64,000 bases of DNA from Deltaproteobacteria bacterium (GTDB taxonomy: Bacteria; JADJOY01), in NCBI GenBank assembly GCA_016713535.1, contig JADJOY010000014.1:244604-308603 (forward strand). The letters run 5' to 3'. Below the pieces are notes generated by a model. That model worked only from the letters and a program-made list of their open reading frames with translations. It did not search any database and had not been told where the DNA came from. Both the position numbers and the translations under genes were made by a program. Every line of letters starts with the position of its first letter. Position 1 is the stretch's first letter. Below, one piece after another: positions 30,136 to 38,935 of this stretch.

Positions 30136-30861
30136 TCAGCGCACCGTGACCGTGGCGGGATCGACGAGGTGCGGCGTGGAGTTGAAGGCGGCCAAGGTGA
30201 CGCGCCGCGTGGAGAACGCGAGCTCGGTGATCGAGGTGTTGCGCACCAGCCACGAGAGCTCGATCACGCGCTCGTCGCCGATGCCGAGGGCGAACCCCGC
30301 CGCCACCGACACCGCGCCGCCCGAGGTGAACGCGGCGACCCTCGCGCCCTTGGCCGCGCCCGCGGTCATGGTGCGGATGCCGCCGGCGACGCGCTCACGG
30401 AACTCGCCCCAGGTCTCGACGCCGTCGAGGACGTGGTCGAGCTCGCCGCGCGCCCACATCCGGGTCACCGCGGTGAGGATCCGCACGAACTCGCGCGACG
30501 CGGTGTTGCGCAGCTCGGCGAAGGTGAGCGCGGGCGCGACGAGCTCGGGGTCGCGCCCGAGCGCGACGGGCACGCCCGCCGCCAGGATCTAGCCGGCGGG
30601 GTACTCGTCGAGTGCTGCGAGCGGCTCGGGAGTGGGCCAGGGAAGGCCGCGCTCGGCGTAGACGCGTTCGACCTCCTCATGGGTCTCGCGGTGGCGGCGA
30701 CGCGGGCCGACGAACACGCGATCGAGCCTGAGTCCCTCGCTGGCCCAGCGCTCGCCGAGCCGCCGCGCTTGCTCGTGGCCGAGCGGTGAGAGCACGTCGC
30801 CGTCGCGATCGTAGTCGAGCGAATTCGACTGGCCGTGGCGAACGATCAGCAGAGCACCCAT
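30136..30861 (-). CDS. Histidine phosphatase (phosphoglycerate mutase-like; one frameshift)
   Basis: ATG 30861. IVRHGQSN contains the catalytic His in the RHG motif, and LSPLGHEQARRLGERW is the usual second block. The first frame stops at 30589 after LDEYPAG; a one-base change there leads into ILAAGVPVALGRDP and then TWGEFRERVAGGIRTM and VAAFTSGGAVSVAAGF, which hold the second-half elements (the family's second His is replaced by TSGG here, where SHGG is normal). That Ser-His to Thr-Ser change could lower activity. It sits 45 bp upstream of the dehydrogenase gene in the same direction, so it may belong to that operon. Confidence 0.75.
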
Positions 30862-30968
30862 GGTCGCGAAGCCCCGGCGCGGTACGAGGGGTCGAGACTC
30901 TAGCAAGCGCGGCAGGCCCGACCAACCGCGGGCGCGCGCCAGCGGATCGAGCCGGGACGACCTGGTCC

Positions 30969-30991
30969 GGAGGGCCCGCCTCCGGCGGGCC
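30969..30991 (+). repeat. GGAG-type REP hairpin E
   Basis: GGAG (30969-30972) then GGCCCGCC-TCC-GGCGGGCC, a perfect 8-bp stem with a 3-nt loop. It lies in the 178-bp gap between the histidine phosphatase gene and the HEAT lipoprotein gene, which contains nothing else I can name. Confidence 0.6.
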
Positions 30992-31039
30992 GGCGTGACC
31001 CGGTGCCGCGCGCACGACGAAGCGTGCGCCTCCAGTGAC

Positions 31040-31918
31040 CTACGGGACCTCGGCCGTGATCGCCTCGAGGGCGCGGCGCATCTCCCACTGCTCGGCGGGC
31101 GTCCTCGCCTTGTCGCGTCGCAGCTCGAGCTTGCTCGTGGTGCTGCGCGCGTCGGGTCCGATGCGCGCCAGCGCTCGCGCGGCCTTGATGCGGATCGAGA
31201 CCTCGGGATCGTCGAGGGCGGCGCCGAACTCGCTCACGAAGCGCGCACTACCCGGCGCCAGCCCGGCGAGGGCACCGACGGCGGCGCTGCGCACCTCGGA
31301 GTCGCGATCGCCGAGGCTCCCGCGCACCGCCTGCCCCATGGCGTCGCCCGCGCCGCTCGACGTGCCGGCGGCGTGTAGCGCGCACAGCCTCACGTGGCGG
31401 CCGGCCTCGCCGAGACCACGGCGAACCACCGCTCGCTCGCTCTCGTCGCGGGGACCGAGCGAGCCGAGCACGCACAGCGCCTGCGCCCGCAGCTCGTCGC
31501 GGGGATCGGACGCGAGCTCGACGAGCCGTGGTCGCGCGCCGTCCAGCACCACGCGGTCCGACTCCGCGGGGCGCCCGACGAGATGCTCGGTTGGCGCGGT
31601 GCGCAGCCCGAAAGGGAGCTGCCGCTGGTACTCGCGCTCCTCTTCCTCGGGGCGGATCTCGCGCGGCCGCGGATCGGGCGGCGCGTCCTTCTCTCGCACC
31701 GCCGCCGCCAGCGCGCCGACCGCGGTGAGCGCCGCCCACGGCTCCTGGCTGCGGTCGGCGAGCCGCGCCACCCACGTGCTCGGTGGCTGCCCGTCGTAGG
31801 CGAACGTCCGGGTGTCGGGTGGCGGCTCCCAGAACGGCGGCCGCTCGCATGCGGTGGACGCCAGCACGACCACGAGAGCCGCCAAGCCGCGGCGCCGAGC
31901 CGCGCCCGAGTGGCTCAC
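31040..31918 (-). CDS. HEAT-repeat lipoprotein
   Basis: GTG 31918 overlaps the stop of the M23 peptidase gene (GTGA), so the pair is coupled. A signal peptide ends in a lipobox at Cys24 (LASTAC). The mature part begins with a WEPPPDTRTFAYDGQPPSTW stretch, then a charged region (EIRPEEEEREYQRQLPFGLR) and four or five HEAT repeats (ELRAQALCVLGSLGP; VRLCALHAAG; EVRSAAVGALAGLAPG; SIRIKAARALARIGPDA). 292 residues. HEAT lipoproteins bind other proteins; coupling to a peptidoglycan hydrolase suggests a regulatory or scaffold role for that enzyme. Confidence 0.78.
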   Translation of the reverse strand: MSHSGAARRRGLAALVVVLASTACERPPFWEPPPDTRTFAYDGQPPSTWVARLADRSQEPWAALTAVGALAAAVREKDAPPDPRPREIRPEEEEREYQRQLPFGLRTAPTEHLVGRPAESDRVVLDGARPRLVELASDPRDELRAQALCVLGSLGPRDESERAVVRRGLGEAGRHVRLCALHAAGTSSGAGDAMGQAVRGSLGDRDSEVRSAAVGALAGLAPGSARFVSEFGAALDDPEVSIRIKAARALARIGPDARSTTSKLELRRDKARTPAEQWEMRRALEAITAEVP

Positions 31919-32643
31919 TGGCACGTCGGCGCGGGGAGGCCGAACGGGCCGACCTGCTCGACCCAGTAGCTCTCGGGCTGGCTGTAGGGACCCGCGAACG
32001 GATCGATGAGTGCCTCGTCGGCGGCATGAACCTCGAAGTGGACGTGGGGCGTGGACGAGCGGCCGGAGCTGCCGACCATGCCGAGCTTCTGGCCGCAACC
32101 CACCTTCTGGCCCTCGCTCACCACGATCGAGTCCTTCATGAGGTGCAGGTAGTGGCTCACGATCCCGTCGCGGTGGCGGATGTAGACCTTGTTGGGCACG
32201 ATCGGGTTGCCGTCACAGGAGATGCCGCCGGAATCGAGGGCGGCGAGGCTGATGTGGCAGTGGTCGTAGTGGCCGTCCTCGGCCACCTCCACCACGCCGT
32301 CCGCCGCGGCCAGCACCTCCGTCGAGCCCGCGTCCATGGCCGGGAATCCGCCGACGAGCAGGAAGTCGCTGCCGTCGTGGTCGCCGTAGCACTGTGGGAA
32401 GCCCTTGCCCTCGAAGTTGGTGCAGAAGATCTGCGAGATCAGGCCGTCGGCGGGCTTGCCGTCGTCGTCGACGTGGAAGACCACGTCGCGCACGAAGCGC
32501 GTTCCGTCGGGGTCGTTGCCGGGGAAGCGGAAGCGCGTGGGCGCCGCCGTGCCTCCGCTCGAGTCGCCGCCACACCCGACTGCGACGAGCAGCGAAAGCA
32601 GCGCGGACGGCAGAGCGAGGCGGCGGAGGCCGAGCGGGGACAT
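31915..32643 (-). CDS. M23 (LytM-type) metallopeptidase lipoprotein
   Basis: Begins with a signal peptide and lipobox at Cys24 (LVAVGC). The zinc-site pattern of M23 is present: GDHDGSDFLL (first His and Asp), HYLHL and PHVHFEVH (the H-x-H near the C-terminus), with VGCGQKLGMVGSSGRSS between, as in LytM-fold endopeptidases. About 242 residues. Predicted to cleave peptidoglycan cross-bridges or to activate an amidase at the outer membrane side. The second ATG (32643) is chosen over the one at 32661 because it gives a normal signal peptide. Confidence 0.85.
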   Translation of the reverse strand: MSPLGLRRLALPSALLSLLVAVGCGGDSSGGTAAPTRFRFPGNDPDGTRFVRDVVFHVDDDGKPADGLISQIFCTNFEGKGFPQCYGDHDGSDFLLVGGFPAMDAGSTEVLAAADGVVEVAEDGHYDHCHISLAALDSGGISCDGNPIVPNKVYIRHRDGIVSHYLHLMKDSIVVSEGQKVGCGQKLGMVGSSGRSSTPHVHFEVHAADEALIDPFAGPYSQPESYWVEQVGPFGLPAPTCQ

Positions 32644-32726
32644 GGCGTGACCCGCGAGCATCCTCGCGGATCACGCCGTCGCGACACAAGGGCCAGCGCG
32701 CCCGAGCGGGCGCACCGCCAACCGCC

Positions 32727-33680
32727 TCACGTCACCGGCGCCGCGTTCAGCAGGCTCCACACCTCGAGCGCGGGCTTGGCCTCGTTGCCGTTGCGCATCA
32801 GCCCGCAGCTCGCGAACACCTGCCTGAAGTTGGTGATCGGGTCGCTCTCGTACCAGTCGGTGGTGTCGTGGAGCGCGTACCAGTTGGCGAAGTGGACGTC
32901 GAAGCCCGCGGTCAGCTCCGATCGCCACCGCTGGATGAACGAGACCTGGTCGCCTTCCGAACCGCGGATCGTGGGGAACCCGGGGTGGTTCATGCGCGAC
33001 GGCCACGCCAGCTCGGTGAACGCGATCGGCTTGGTGGTCCAGGTGGTGATCGGCACGTAGTAGGTGTCGGGGATCGCGGCCGGGCTCGCGTGCCTGAGGA
33101 ACGGGTAGCTGGTGAACGCGACGAGGTCGACGTTCGGCACCGCCGCGAACATCCAGCGCGGGTCCGCGTAGGCGAGGAGGTGCTCGAACTGGAACACGGT
33201 GAAGACCTGCGTCGGAGTCCCGAACGAGTGGATGTAGACCGCGAGCTCGTCGACGAGGGCGAGCAGCTCTTCGGTGCTCGGCTGGTAGTCGACCTCGTTG
33301 CCGAGGCCGAGGTAGGGGACCTGGTGCTCGGTGAGCAGCTTCGCGAGCATCGCCTCGAGCTGCGCCCTCTTGGCGTCGTCCCCGAGCACGCTCGAGATGC
33401 CGAGCACCACGACAGGGCGCGGTCCCAGGGCTTCGGTCTGCTCGACGACGGCCGGCACGTTGCCGGCGCCGCTCACGTCCCACTCGACGTGCACGCCCTG
33501 ATAGCCGCCCACCGTCTGCGCCTCGGTCCAGAAGCTCGACCAGTCCTCGGCGGCCGGCGTGGGCGCGTTGGCCGGGCTGATGGCAGCGATACCCGTGGGG
33601 GTCGGCTCGTCGCAGGCGCTCAAGGAGAGTGTGAGTGTGAACATGATCACCCCCAGCCCCCAGCGGCCCGCGCGGCGCAT
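32727..33680 (-). CDS. Glycosidase-like (TIM-barrel) lipoprotein
   Basis: 317 residues with a lipobox at Cys23 (LSLSAC). YLGLGNEVDYQ in the middle and IAFTELAWPS near residue 230 place two glutamates at the ends of strands 4 and 7, the pattern of clan GH-A retaining hydrolases; VHVEWDV, AFTSYPFL and FVFQFEHLL-like strands support a barrel. I cannot assign a GH number. It may bind or hydrolyse an envelope or extracellular glycan. The start is the ATG at 33680, one base after the stop of the small upstream ORF. Confidence 0.65.
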   Translation of the reverse strand: MRRAGRWGLGVIMFTLTLSLSACDEPTPTGIAAISPANAPTPAAEDWSSFWTEAQTVGGYQGVHVEWDVSGAGNVPAVVEQTEALGPRPVVVLGISSVLGDDAKRAQLEAMLAKLLTEHQVPYLGLGNEVDYQPSTEELLALVDELAVYIHSFGTPTQVFTVFQFEHLLAYADPRWMFAAVPNVDLVAFTSYPFLRHASPAAIPDTYYVPITTWTTKPIAFTELAWPSRMNHPGFPTIRGSEGDQVSFIQRWRSELTAGFDVHFANWYALHDTTDWYESDPITNFRQVFASCGLMRNGNEAKPALEVWSLLNAAPVT

Positions 33681-33681
33681 G

Positions 33682-33942
33682 TCAGCATCCCCAGGGCCGG
33701 GCGCCGGCGAGCGTCGCGTGGTAGAGGGCGGCACCCACCGTGTCGCCCAGGAGGTGCCCGGGGCGCGGGGCGGGCAGTTCGTCGGTGGTGGTCGGGACGT
33801 CGGGCTCGCGGACATCCGCGGACGAGCGGGGCTCGGCGAACGTCAGCGCGACCAGGTGAACGAACGCGTCGAAGGCCTGCGGGAGGTGGAGGTTCGCGAA
33901 CATGGTGTCGGCCTCGAGCTCGGCGGCGCGCGTCGTGAGCAC
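33682..33942 (-). CDS. Short hypothetical protein upstream of the glycosidase-like lipoprotein
   Basis: An 86-codon frame from GTG 33942, with stop at 33682 just before ATG 33680 of the next gene (TGA-C-ATG). Sequence such as EADTMFANLHLPQAFDAFVH and HLVALTFAEP looks amphipathic and helical. There is no signal peptide and no known motif, and the frame is open only a little further upstream (PERWRAVL). It may be a real small protein or the end of a larger gene lost by deletion. The 260-bp stretch 33943-34202 behind it holds no gene I can support. Confidence 0.35.
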   Translation of the reverse strand: MLTTRAAELEADTMFANLHLPQAFDAFVHLVALTFAEPRSSADVREPDVPTTTDELPAPRPGHLLGDTVGAALYHATLAGARPWGC

Positions 33943-34202
33943 CGCTCGCCAGCGTTCCGGAGCAAGGCCCTGGCCATCCCCGAGATCGGGCTAACACTCT
34001 GAAATCGTTCATGTCGCTCGACTTCGAAGGAGGCGGCGTTCGGCCCGATCGGGCGCGCTGCCCGCGGGCGTTTCGGGGCAGGGGAGGCGGCTCGCCCGAT
34101 GACGGCGTGGCGGAGCGCCAGGACGACGAGTGCCCCGTGGCCGCGCTGACCGATCGCCGTCGGGGGACGTGGCGCGCGGATCGATGCGCGATTCGCTGGC
34201 CG

Positions 34203-36374
34203 TCAGCCGGAGGCGTTGTGGAGGCGGGAGAGCACGCTCTGCTGGAACACCGGGTCCCGCCACTCCTGCTTGCCGTGGAGGATGTCGAGGACCCGCCCGC
34301 CGGGTGCGACGAGGTAGGTGCGCGGCACGTGGTACGAGAGGTCGATCACGTCGGCGATCCCGCCGCTCGGTGCGAGCAGCGAGCGGAAGCCGACGCGCTG
34401 CGAGAACGCCGCGACGGTGGGAGCGGCCCGAGCGGGTTCGACCGAGACGAGCAGCACCCGCGCCTTCCCCTCGCGCTCGAGTCGCCGCTGGAACACCAGC
34501 AGCGACGGCAGCTCGGCCAGGCACGGCTGGCACCACGTGGCCCAGAGATGGACGATCGCCGGCTGGTCGGCGAGCGAGCGCAGGTCGTGGGTGGCTCCGC
34601 CGACGTCGGCGACGCGGATCGCGAGCGTGGGCGCCGCGGCGGGAGCGGGTGGTGCGCAGGCGGTGGGGGTGCGCGCCGTGGCCAGGGTGCGTGCCATGGC
34701 CGCGTCGAATCCGTCAGCGTGAGCGAAGAACCAGGCGTCGACGATCGCCCCGTCCGGGCTCACGAAGATCGTCGTCGGCGTCGAGACCACGCCGTAGCGG
34801 TCGCTGACCGCGCCGCCCCAGTCGTCCAGGACCGGGAACGTGATGCCGGTGTTCCGGACGTAGTCGGTGGTGAGCGCGCGGCGCGACGGCTTGCCGGGCT
34901 CGTCGGGCGGAACGCGCGTCACGGACACCACGTCGACCTCACCAGGGTGCTCGCCGAGCCACCGCACGAGCTGAGGGAGCTCGACCTGGCAGTGCTTGCA
35001 GGTCGCCGACCAGAACACCAGCATCGTCGGCCGCCCGCTCGCGGGGCGAAACGTGAAGTCCTCGTCGGTGGCGAAGCGCTTCAGCGTGAAGCCGGGTGCG
35101 CAGGTGCGGCCGAGGCTCATCGCGGGGAAGTAGGGGTACTTGTTGCGGGGGGTCGGTCCGTCGGCGCTCGGGCTTGCCGCCAGCCGCGCGACGAGGTCGG
35201 CGACCGTGAGCACCGTGCCTTCCGCGTCGACCACGCGCTGGCTCAGATCCTTGAGCCCGGCGCTCACCAGCTTTCCCCGACCGTCGAAGAGGACGAGGCT
35301 CGGGACCTCCTCGGCGCGCAGGGCCTTGGCCACCGTGAAAGCGTCGTCGATGAGCAGCGGCAGCCCGTCCGGCACGGGCAGCATCCCGAAGGTCTCGTAC
35401 AGCAGTTCGTCGCGCGTCTCGGTGCGACGGCCGGCGACGGCGTAGGTCTCGATCGCCGGCCAGCGACTACGCAGCTCGCTCGTGAGCGCGACGAGCGCTC
35501 GCTGCGACCACGCGAAGCCGGGCGCCCAGTAGACGAGCGCCACGGGCGTTCCGCTGCCGAGGCGGGCTTGAAGATCGACGACCTCGGCGCGGAAGTGACC
35601 CGGCTCGGCGATCACCCGCCTGAGCGGCGCGGTGAGCCGGTACGGCACCTCGGTGGCGGGGTCGACGAGGGCCGCCGCGCCTGCGCCGGGGACCGGGGTG
35701 GCCGCTGCTCCCGGCGGCGTGGCGCTCGGCGGCGCGGGGGGACGCGACGCGCTCGCGAGCGCAGCCTCGGACGCGGGCGAGGCCGCGCGCATTCGTGCGG
35801 CCTCGTGGACGTGGCTCCGGTAGAGCCGCTCTGCTCCCACGGTCCCGAGCAGCAACGCGAGCCCCGCGGCGGCCGTGGCTCGCAGCGGGCGCGGCCAGCG
35901 TCCCAGGTCGGTGATCGTCTCGGCGACCAGCTCGCGCGGCCAGCGTCCGGCGGCGAGCGCCACCAGGATCGGGATCGCCAGGTTCACGCCGTAGAGCCGC
36001 ATGCACCACAGGCACAGGAACCCGATCTTCACCTTCGAGACGTAGAAGAGCGCCATCGAGACCGCGACCGCCGTGAGCCCGAGCGCGAAGGCGTAGCTCT
36101 CGCACCGCGGCTCGCGCCGACCACGCCACGCGAGCCCGAGGACCAGCAGGTAGAGCGGCGCCGCGAGCGCCGCGATCGGCGTGCCCGCCACCTCGGACCA
36201 GGTGCTGGTGTTCACCGCCTCGCAGTCGACCGTCTCGGTCTGCGGGCAGTTCTCGAGCTTGAAGGCGCGATCCCCGTAGAGCTGGTGATCGTGGTGCGCG
36301 GTGAGGTAGAGCGCGATGCCGACGCCCGCGACGAGCACCGCGGACAGGGCGAGCCGGGTGAGGACGCCGCGCAT
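34203..36374 (-). CDS. VKOR-type disulfide-generating membrane protein fused to three thioredoxin-like domains
   Basis: 723 residues, intact. Residues 1-150 are a bacterial vitamin K epoxide reductase homologue: loop cysteines C43 and C51 (ENCPQTETVDCEAVN), Ser in TSTWSEV, and the quinone-side CLWC (C121, C124) in helices. After further membrane segments and a Pro/Ala linker (about 195-240) come three thioredoxin-like modules: the first (about 250-410) has lost its cysteines (YWAPGFAWSQ), the second has WSATCKHC (C459/C462), the third WATWCQPC (C615/C618, TlpA/ResA-like). VKOR oxidises thioredoxin partners and passes electrons to quinone. Here oxidant and partners are one chain, so it is probably a self-contained periplasmic disulfide system. 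Confidence 0.88.
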   Translation of the reverse strand: MRGVLTRLALSAVLVAGVGIALYLTAHHDHQLYGDRAFKLENCPQTETVDCEAVNTSTWSEVAGTPIAALAAPLYLLVLGLAWRGRREPRCESYAFALGLTAVAVSMALFYVSKVKIGFLCLWCMRLYGVNLAIPILVALAAGRWPRELVAETITDLGRWPRPLRATAAAGLALLLGTVGAERLYRSHVHEAARMRAASPASEAALASASRPPAPPSATPPGAAATPVPGAGAAALVDPATEVPYRLTAPLRRVIAEPGHFRAEVVDLQARLGSGTPVALVYWAPGFAWSQRALVALTSELRSRWPAIETYAVAGRRTETRDELLYETFGMLPVPDGLPLLIDDAFTVAKALRAEEVPSLVLFDGRGKLVSAGLKDLSQRVVDAEGTVLTVADLVARLAASPSADGPTPRNKYPYFPAMSLGRTCAPGFTLKRFATDEDFTFRPASGRPTMLVFWSATCKHCQVELPQLVRWLGEHPGEVDVVSVTRVPPDEPGKPSRRALTTDYVRNTGITFPVLDDWGGAVSDRYGVVSTPTTIFVSPDGAIVDAWFFAHADGFDAAMARTLATARTPTACAPPAPAAAPTLAIRVADVGGATHDLRSLADQPAIVHLWATWCQPCLAELPSLLVFQRRLEREGKARVLLVSVEPARAAPTVAAFSQRVGFRSLLAPSGGIADVIDLSYHVPRTYLVAPGGRVLDILHGKQEWRDPVFQQSVLSRLHNASG

Positions 36375-36405
36375 GTGGATCAGACGCCGCGTGGCGAGCG
36401 CGAAT

Positions 36406-37332
36406 TCACGGCAGGCGCCAGCGGCTCACGAAGTCCCACAGCACGTCCGGGGCGTAGATGTCGTCGCCCGGGTGGCAGCCGGGGATCAGCTCGGGGCTCA
36501 CGTTCCCCCACCAGCAGTGACCCTGGTCCGCGACGATGCAGTGGGTGACCTCGACTCCGCCGTCGCAGCCGTCGTAGGTCGTGCAGGTGGCGTCGCCTTG
36601 CTGGTAGGTGACGCGGCCTGCGCCGGTGCAGCCGTCGAGGGCGCGCCAGCGGTCGATCGTCGCGACGCGTGAGTCGAGCTCGTCGAGGCTGCCGCTGATC
36701 TGTAGCACCGGCACCGGCCGGGTGAGGGTGCACTCGAGCTCGGGGGAAAGGTTCCCCACCACCGGGCCGATCGCGGCGACGAAGTCCGACGCCTCGCACG
36801 CGAGCCGGTGCGAGAGATAGGCACCGTTCGACATGCCGACCGCGTAGGTGCGCTTGCGATCCACGCACACCTGGCCGGCGACCTCGTCGGCGAGCGCGCG
36901 GACGAAGCCGACATCGTCGAGGTCCGTGGCGGCGGGTTGTCCGCAGCACTCCTCGCCGCCGTTCCAGGCGGCGGGAAAGCCGGTGCCGTCGGGCTGGACG
37001 ACGACGAAACCCTCGCGGTCGGCCTTGGGATCCATCTGCGATTCGTAGGTCCAGATGTCGGTGAACAGGCCGCCGCCGAGGACGAACGGGTGGAGGTTGA
37101 AGACCAGCGGTAGCGCGCGCGAGCCGTCGTGGCCGGCCGGTACGTGGATGAAATAGTGGCGCGTGAGCCCGTCGTGATCGAGGGTGAAGGCGTGATCGCC
37201 GGGCGGCAGCGAGGTGGCTGGGCACGACGCGGTGCCGCCGTCGTCGCCGCCGTCCCCGCACGCGGCGAGCACGGCGAGCGGAAGCGTCAGCGCGAGCCGC
37301 GCGAGGGTGGTCCGGTGGCCGGTGCCGTGCAT
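36406..37332 (-). CDS. LpqC-type polyhydroxybutyrate depolymerase / feruloyl esterase-like lipoprotein
   Basis: About 308 residues with a lipobox near Cys25 (AVLAAC). RHYFIHVPAGHDGSRALPLV and VFNLHPFVLGGG match the alpha/beta-hydrolase 'esterase PHB depolymerase' group; the nucleophile elbow is GMSNGAY (Ser in G-x-S-x-G). QISGSLDELDS holds a probable catalytic Asp and DQGHCWWG the His. Several cysteines (ECCGQ, GCTG, ATCTTYDGCD) suggest disulfides, fitting a surface-exposed enzyme. The ATG at 37332 is preferred; 37335 is also possible. It is divergent from the porin gene. Confidence 0.85.
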   Translation of the reverse strand: MHGTGHRTTLARLALTLPLAVLAACGDGGDDGGTASCPATSLPPGDHAFTLDHDGLTRHYFIHVPAGHDGSRALPLVFNLHPFVLGGGLFTDIWTYESQMDPKADREGFVVVQPDGTGFPAAWNGGEECCGQPAATDLDDVGFVRALADEVAGQVCVDRKRTYAVGMSNGAYLSHRLACEASDFVAAIGPVVGNLSPELECTLTRPVPVLQISGSLDELDSRVATIDRWRALDGCTGAGRVTYQQGDATCTTYDGCDGGVEVTHCIVADQGHCWWGNVSPELIPGCHPGDDIYAPDVLWDFVSRWRLP

Positions 37333-37457
37333 CACGCGCTCACGCTACGGCGGGTGCTCGGCGCGGTCAACGGATCGGCGCGAAAGATCCGCCGGGTCGA
37401 GCTCGGATCTTCGCGGCATTGCGGGAAGTCCGCGAAAGGCTGTATCTCCGTCGGATC

Positions 37458-38846
37458 ATGAAGCGAGCGCTGCGCGCGTCGAGGGCTGCCTGCCGTGTGC
37501 TCGGGCTGATCGTCGCGATCGCGAGCGTGGCCCACGCCGACGAGGCGCCGCCGTCGCGCGAAGAGGTGGAGACCCTCGAGCGGCGGGTCGACGAGCTCGA
37601 GCGCGAGGTCGCGACCACCCGGAGCGCGGGCCACCCGTCGACCGCTCCCACCACCTCCTCGACCGCCGGTGACGTGTGGAGCGAGCTCACCCGGCGCGTG
37701 CGTCTGGGCGGCAACGCCGACGTGGGATTGCTCTACGGCGAGGAGTACTCGCGGGCACCCGACGGCCGGTTCGTGATCGACAACGCGCGGCTCTTCGTCG
37801 ACGCCGATCTGGTGACGCGCGACGATCTGCCGCTCGAGGGTTGGCTCGACGACGTGAGCTTCTTCCTCGAGTGGGATCTCTACCGGCACACCGCGTTCAT
37901 GAACGAGATCCAGTCGCTCTACGTGCGCTTCGATCACCTGTTTGCATGGGAGCCGCTCAACCTGAAGGTGGGCCGGATGGAGATCCCGTTCGGCTACGAA
38001 TACACGCGCTGGAGCGAGGATCGCCCGAGCAACCCGCTGCCGGGCTTCTCGGCGGCGCAGCCGTACGGCTGGGACGAGGGCCTCGAGGTGTTCGGCTCGG
38101 CGTGGGACGGACTCGTGAGCTACCAGCTCGCGCTCCTCGACGGGGACCAGCAGGTCGGGGTCAACAGCCAGTCGACGCCGTCACTCGCCGGAAAGCTCAC
38201 GGTGTCGCCGGCCCCGTGGGCGCACCTCAGCGCGAGCGGCTACACGTCGGGGAAGCTCGGACAGCTCGACCACCCGGTGTGGTCGGCGCTGATCATCGCC
38301 TCGGCGCCGTTTCCGCCGCTCAGCACCAACCCCTACAACCCCGAGTACCCCGGGCAGTCACGGCCCGAGGACGACCCGGCCCGGCTCGACGGAGTCGGGG
38401 CCTGGGAGGTCGACGTGGTGCTGGAGCGCGCCGGCGTCGGCACCGCGTGGCTCGGCTACGGCCAGGTCCGAGCCGATGGCTCGGGCGAGCCGATCACCGG
38501 GCGCACGCTTCGCTACGGGGTCGGCGAGGGCACCCTCGAGCTCGGCAGCCTGGCGGCGGCGCTCGACAGGCTCTACCTCGCTGCGCGGATCAGCTTCATC
38601 CGCCCATTCGACGATCGAGCGGGCTATTTGCTCAACGTCGACGACGACGGCTTCGAGCTCGGGTTCGACACCGAGCTCGTGACCATCACCGAGCTCGGGC
38701 TGGGGCTCCGCATCACCAGGCACCTGACGCTCAAGGGCTCGTATTCGATGTACGACTTCGGCGTCGTCGACGGCGCCGACGCCGAGACGCGCCACGACGC
38801 GACGTCGCGCGACTACGGCTGGCTGGTGTTGTCGGCAGGGTTCTGA
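37458..38846 (+). CDS. Phosphate-selective porin O/P family outer-membrane protein
   Basis: 463 residues. A signal peptide ends near AHA (VLGLIVAIASVAHA), followed by a short coiled coil (SREEVETLERRVDELEREVA), then a beta-barrel: VRLGGNADVGLLYG, FRVID-like strands, LNLKVGRMEIPFGYEYTRWS (the conserved GR-x-x-x-PFG block of this porin group) and a C-terminal strand ending in Phe (WLVLSAGF), as needed for BAM assembly. The N-terminal coiled coil is common in porins of this family and forms the trimer stalk. It presumably passes anionic solutes. Confidence 0.9.
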   Translation: MKRALRASRAACRVLGLIVAIASVAHADEAPPSREEVETLERRVDELEREVATTRSAGHPSTAPTTSSTAGDVWSELTRRVRLGGNADVGLLYGEEYSRAPDGRFVIDNARLFVDADLVTRDDLPLEGWLDDVSFFLEWDLYRHTAFMNEIQSLYVRFDHLFAWEPLNLKVGRMEIPFGYEYTRWSEDRPSNPLPGFSAAQPYGWDEGLEVFGSAWDGLVSYQLALLDGDQQVGVNSQSTPSLAGKLTVSPAPWAHLSASGYTSGKLGQLDHPVWSALIIASAPFPPLSTNPYNPEYPGQSRPEDDPARLDGVGAWEVDVVLERAGVGTAWLGYGQVRADGSGEPITGRTLRYGVGEGTLELGSLAAALDRLYLAARISFIRPFDDRAGYLLNVDDDGFELGFDTELVTITELGLGLRITRHLTLKGSYSMYDFGVVDGADAETRHDATSRDYGWLVLSAGF

Positions 38847-38935
38847 ACGACCGACCGCGAATGGGGGTGCCCGACCGTGGCGGCCGTGGCGCGGGGGCGA
38901 TCCGATCCGTGGCCACGCATCGGGCTCGGACGAGC

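Noticed and set aside
33943-34202. A further gene in the gap upstream of the VKOR fusion
   Set aside because: All frames are short or shadows, with no start plus ribosome binding site and no recognisable motif.
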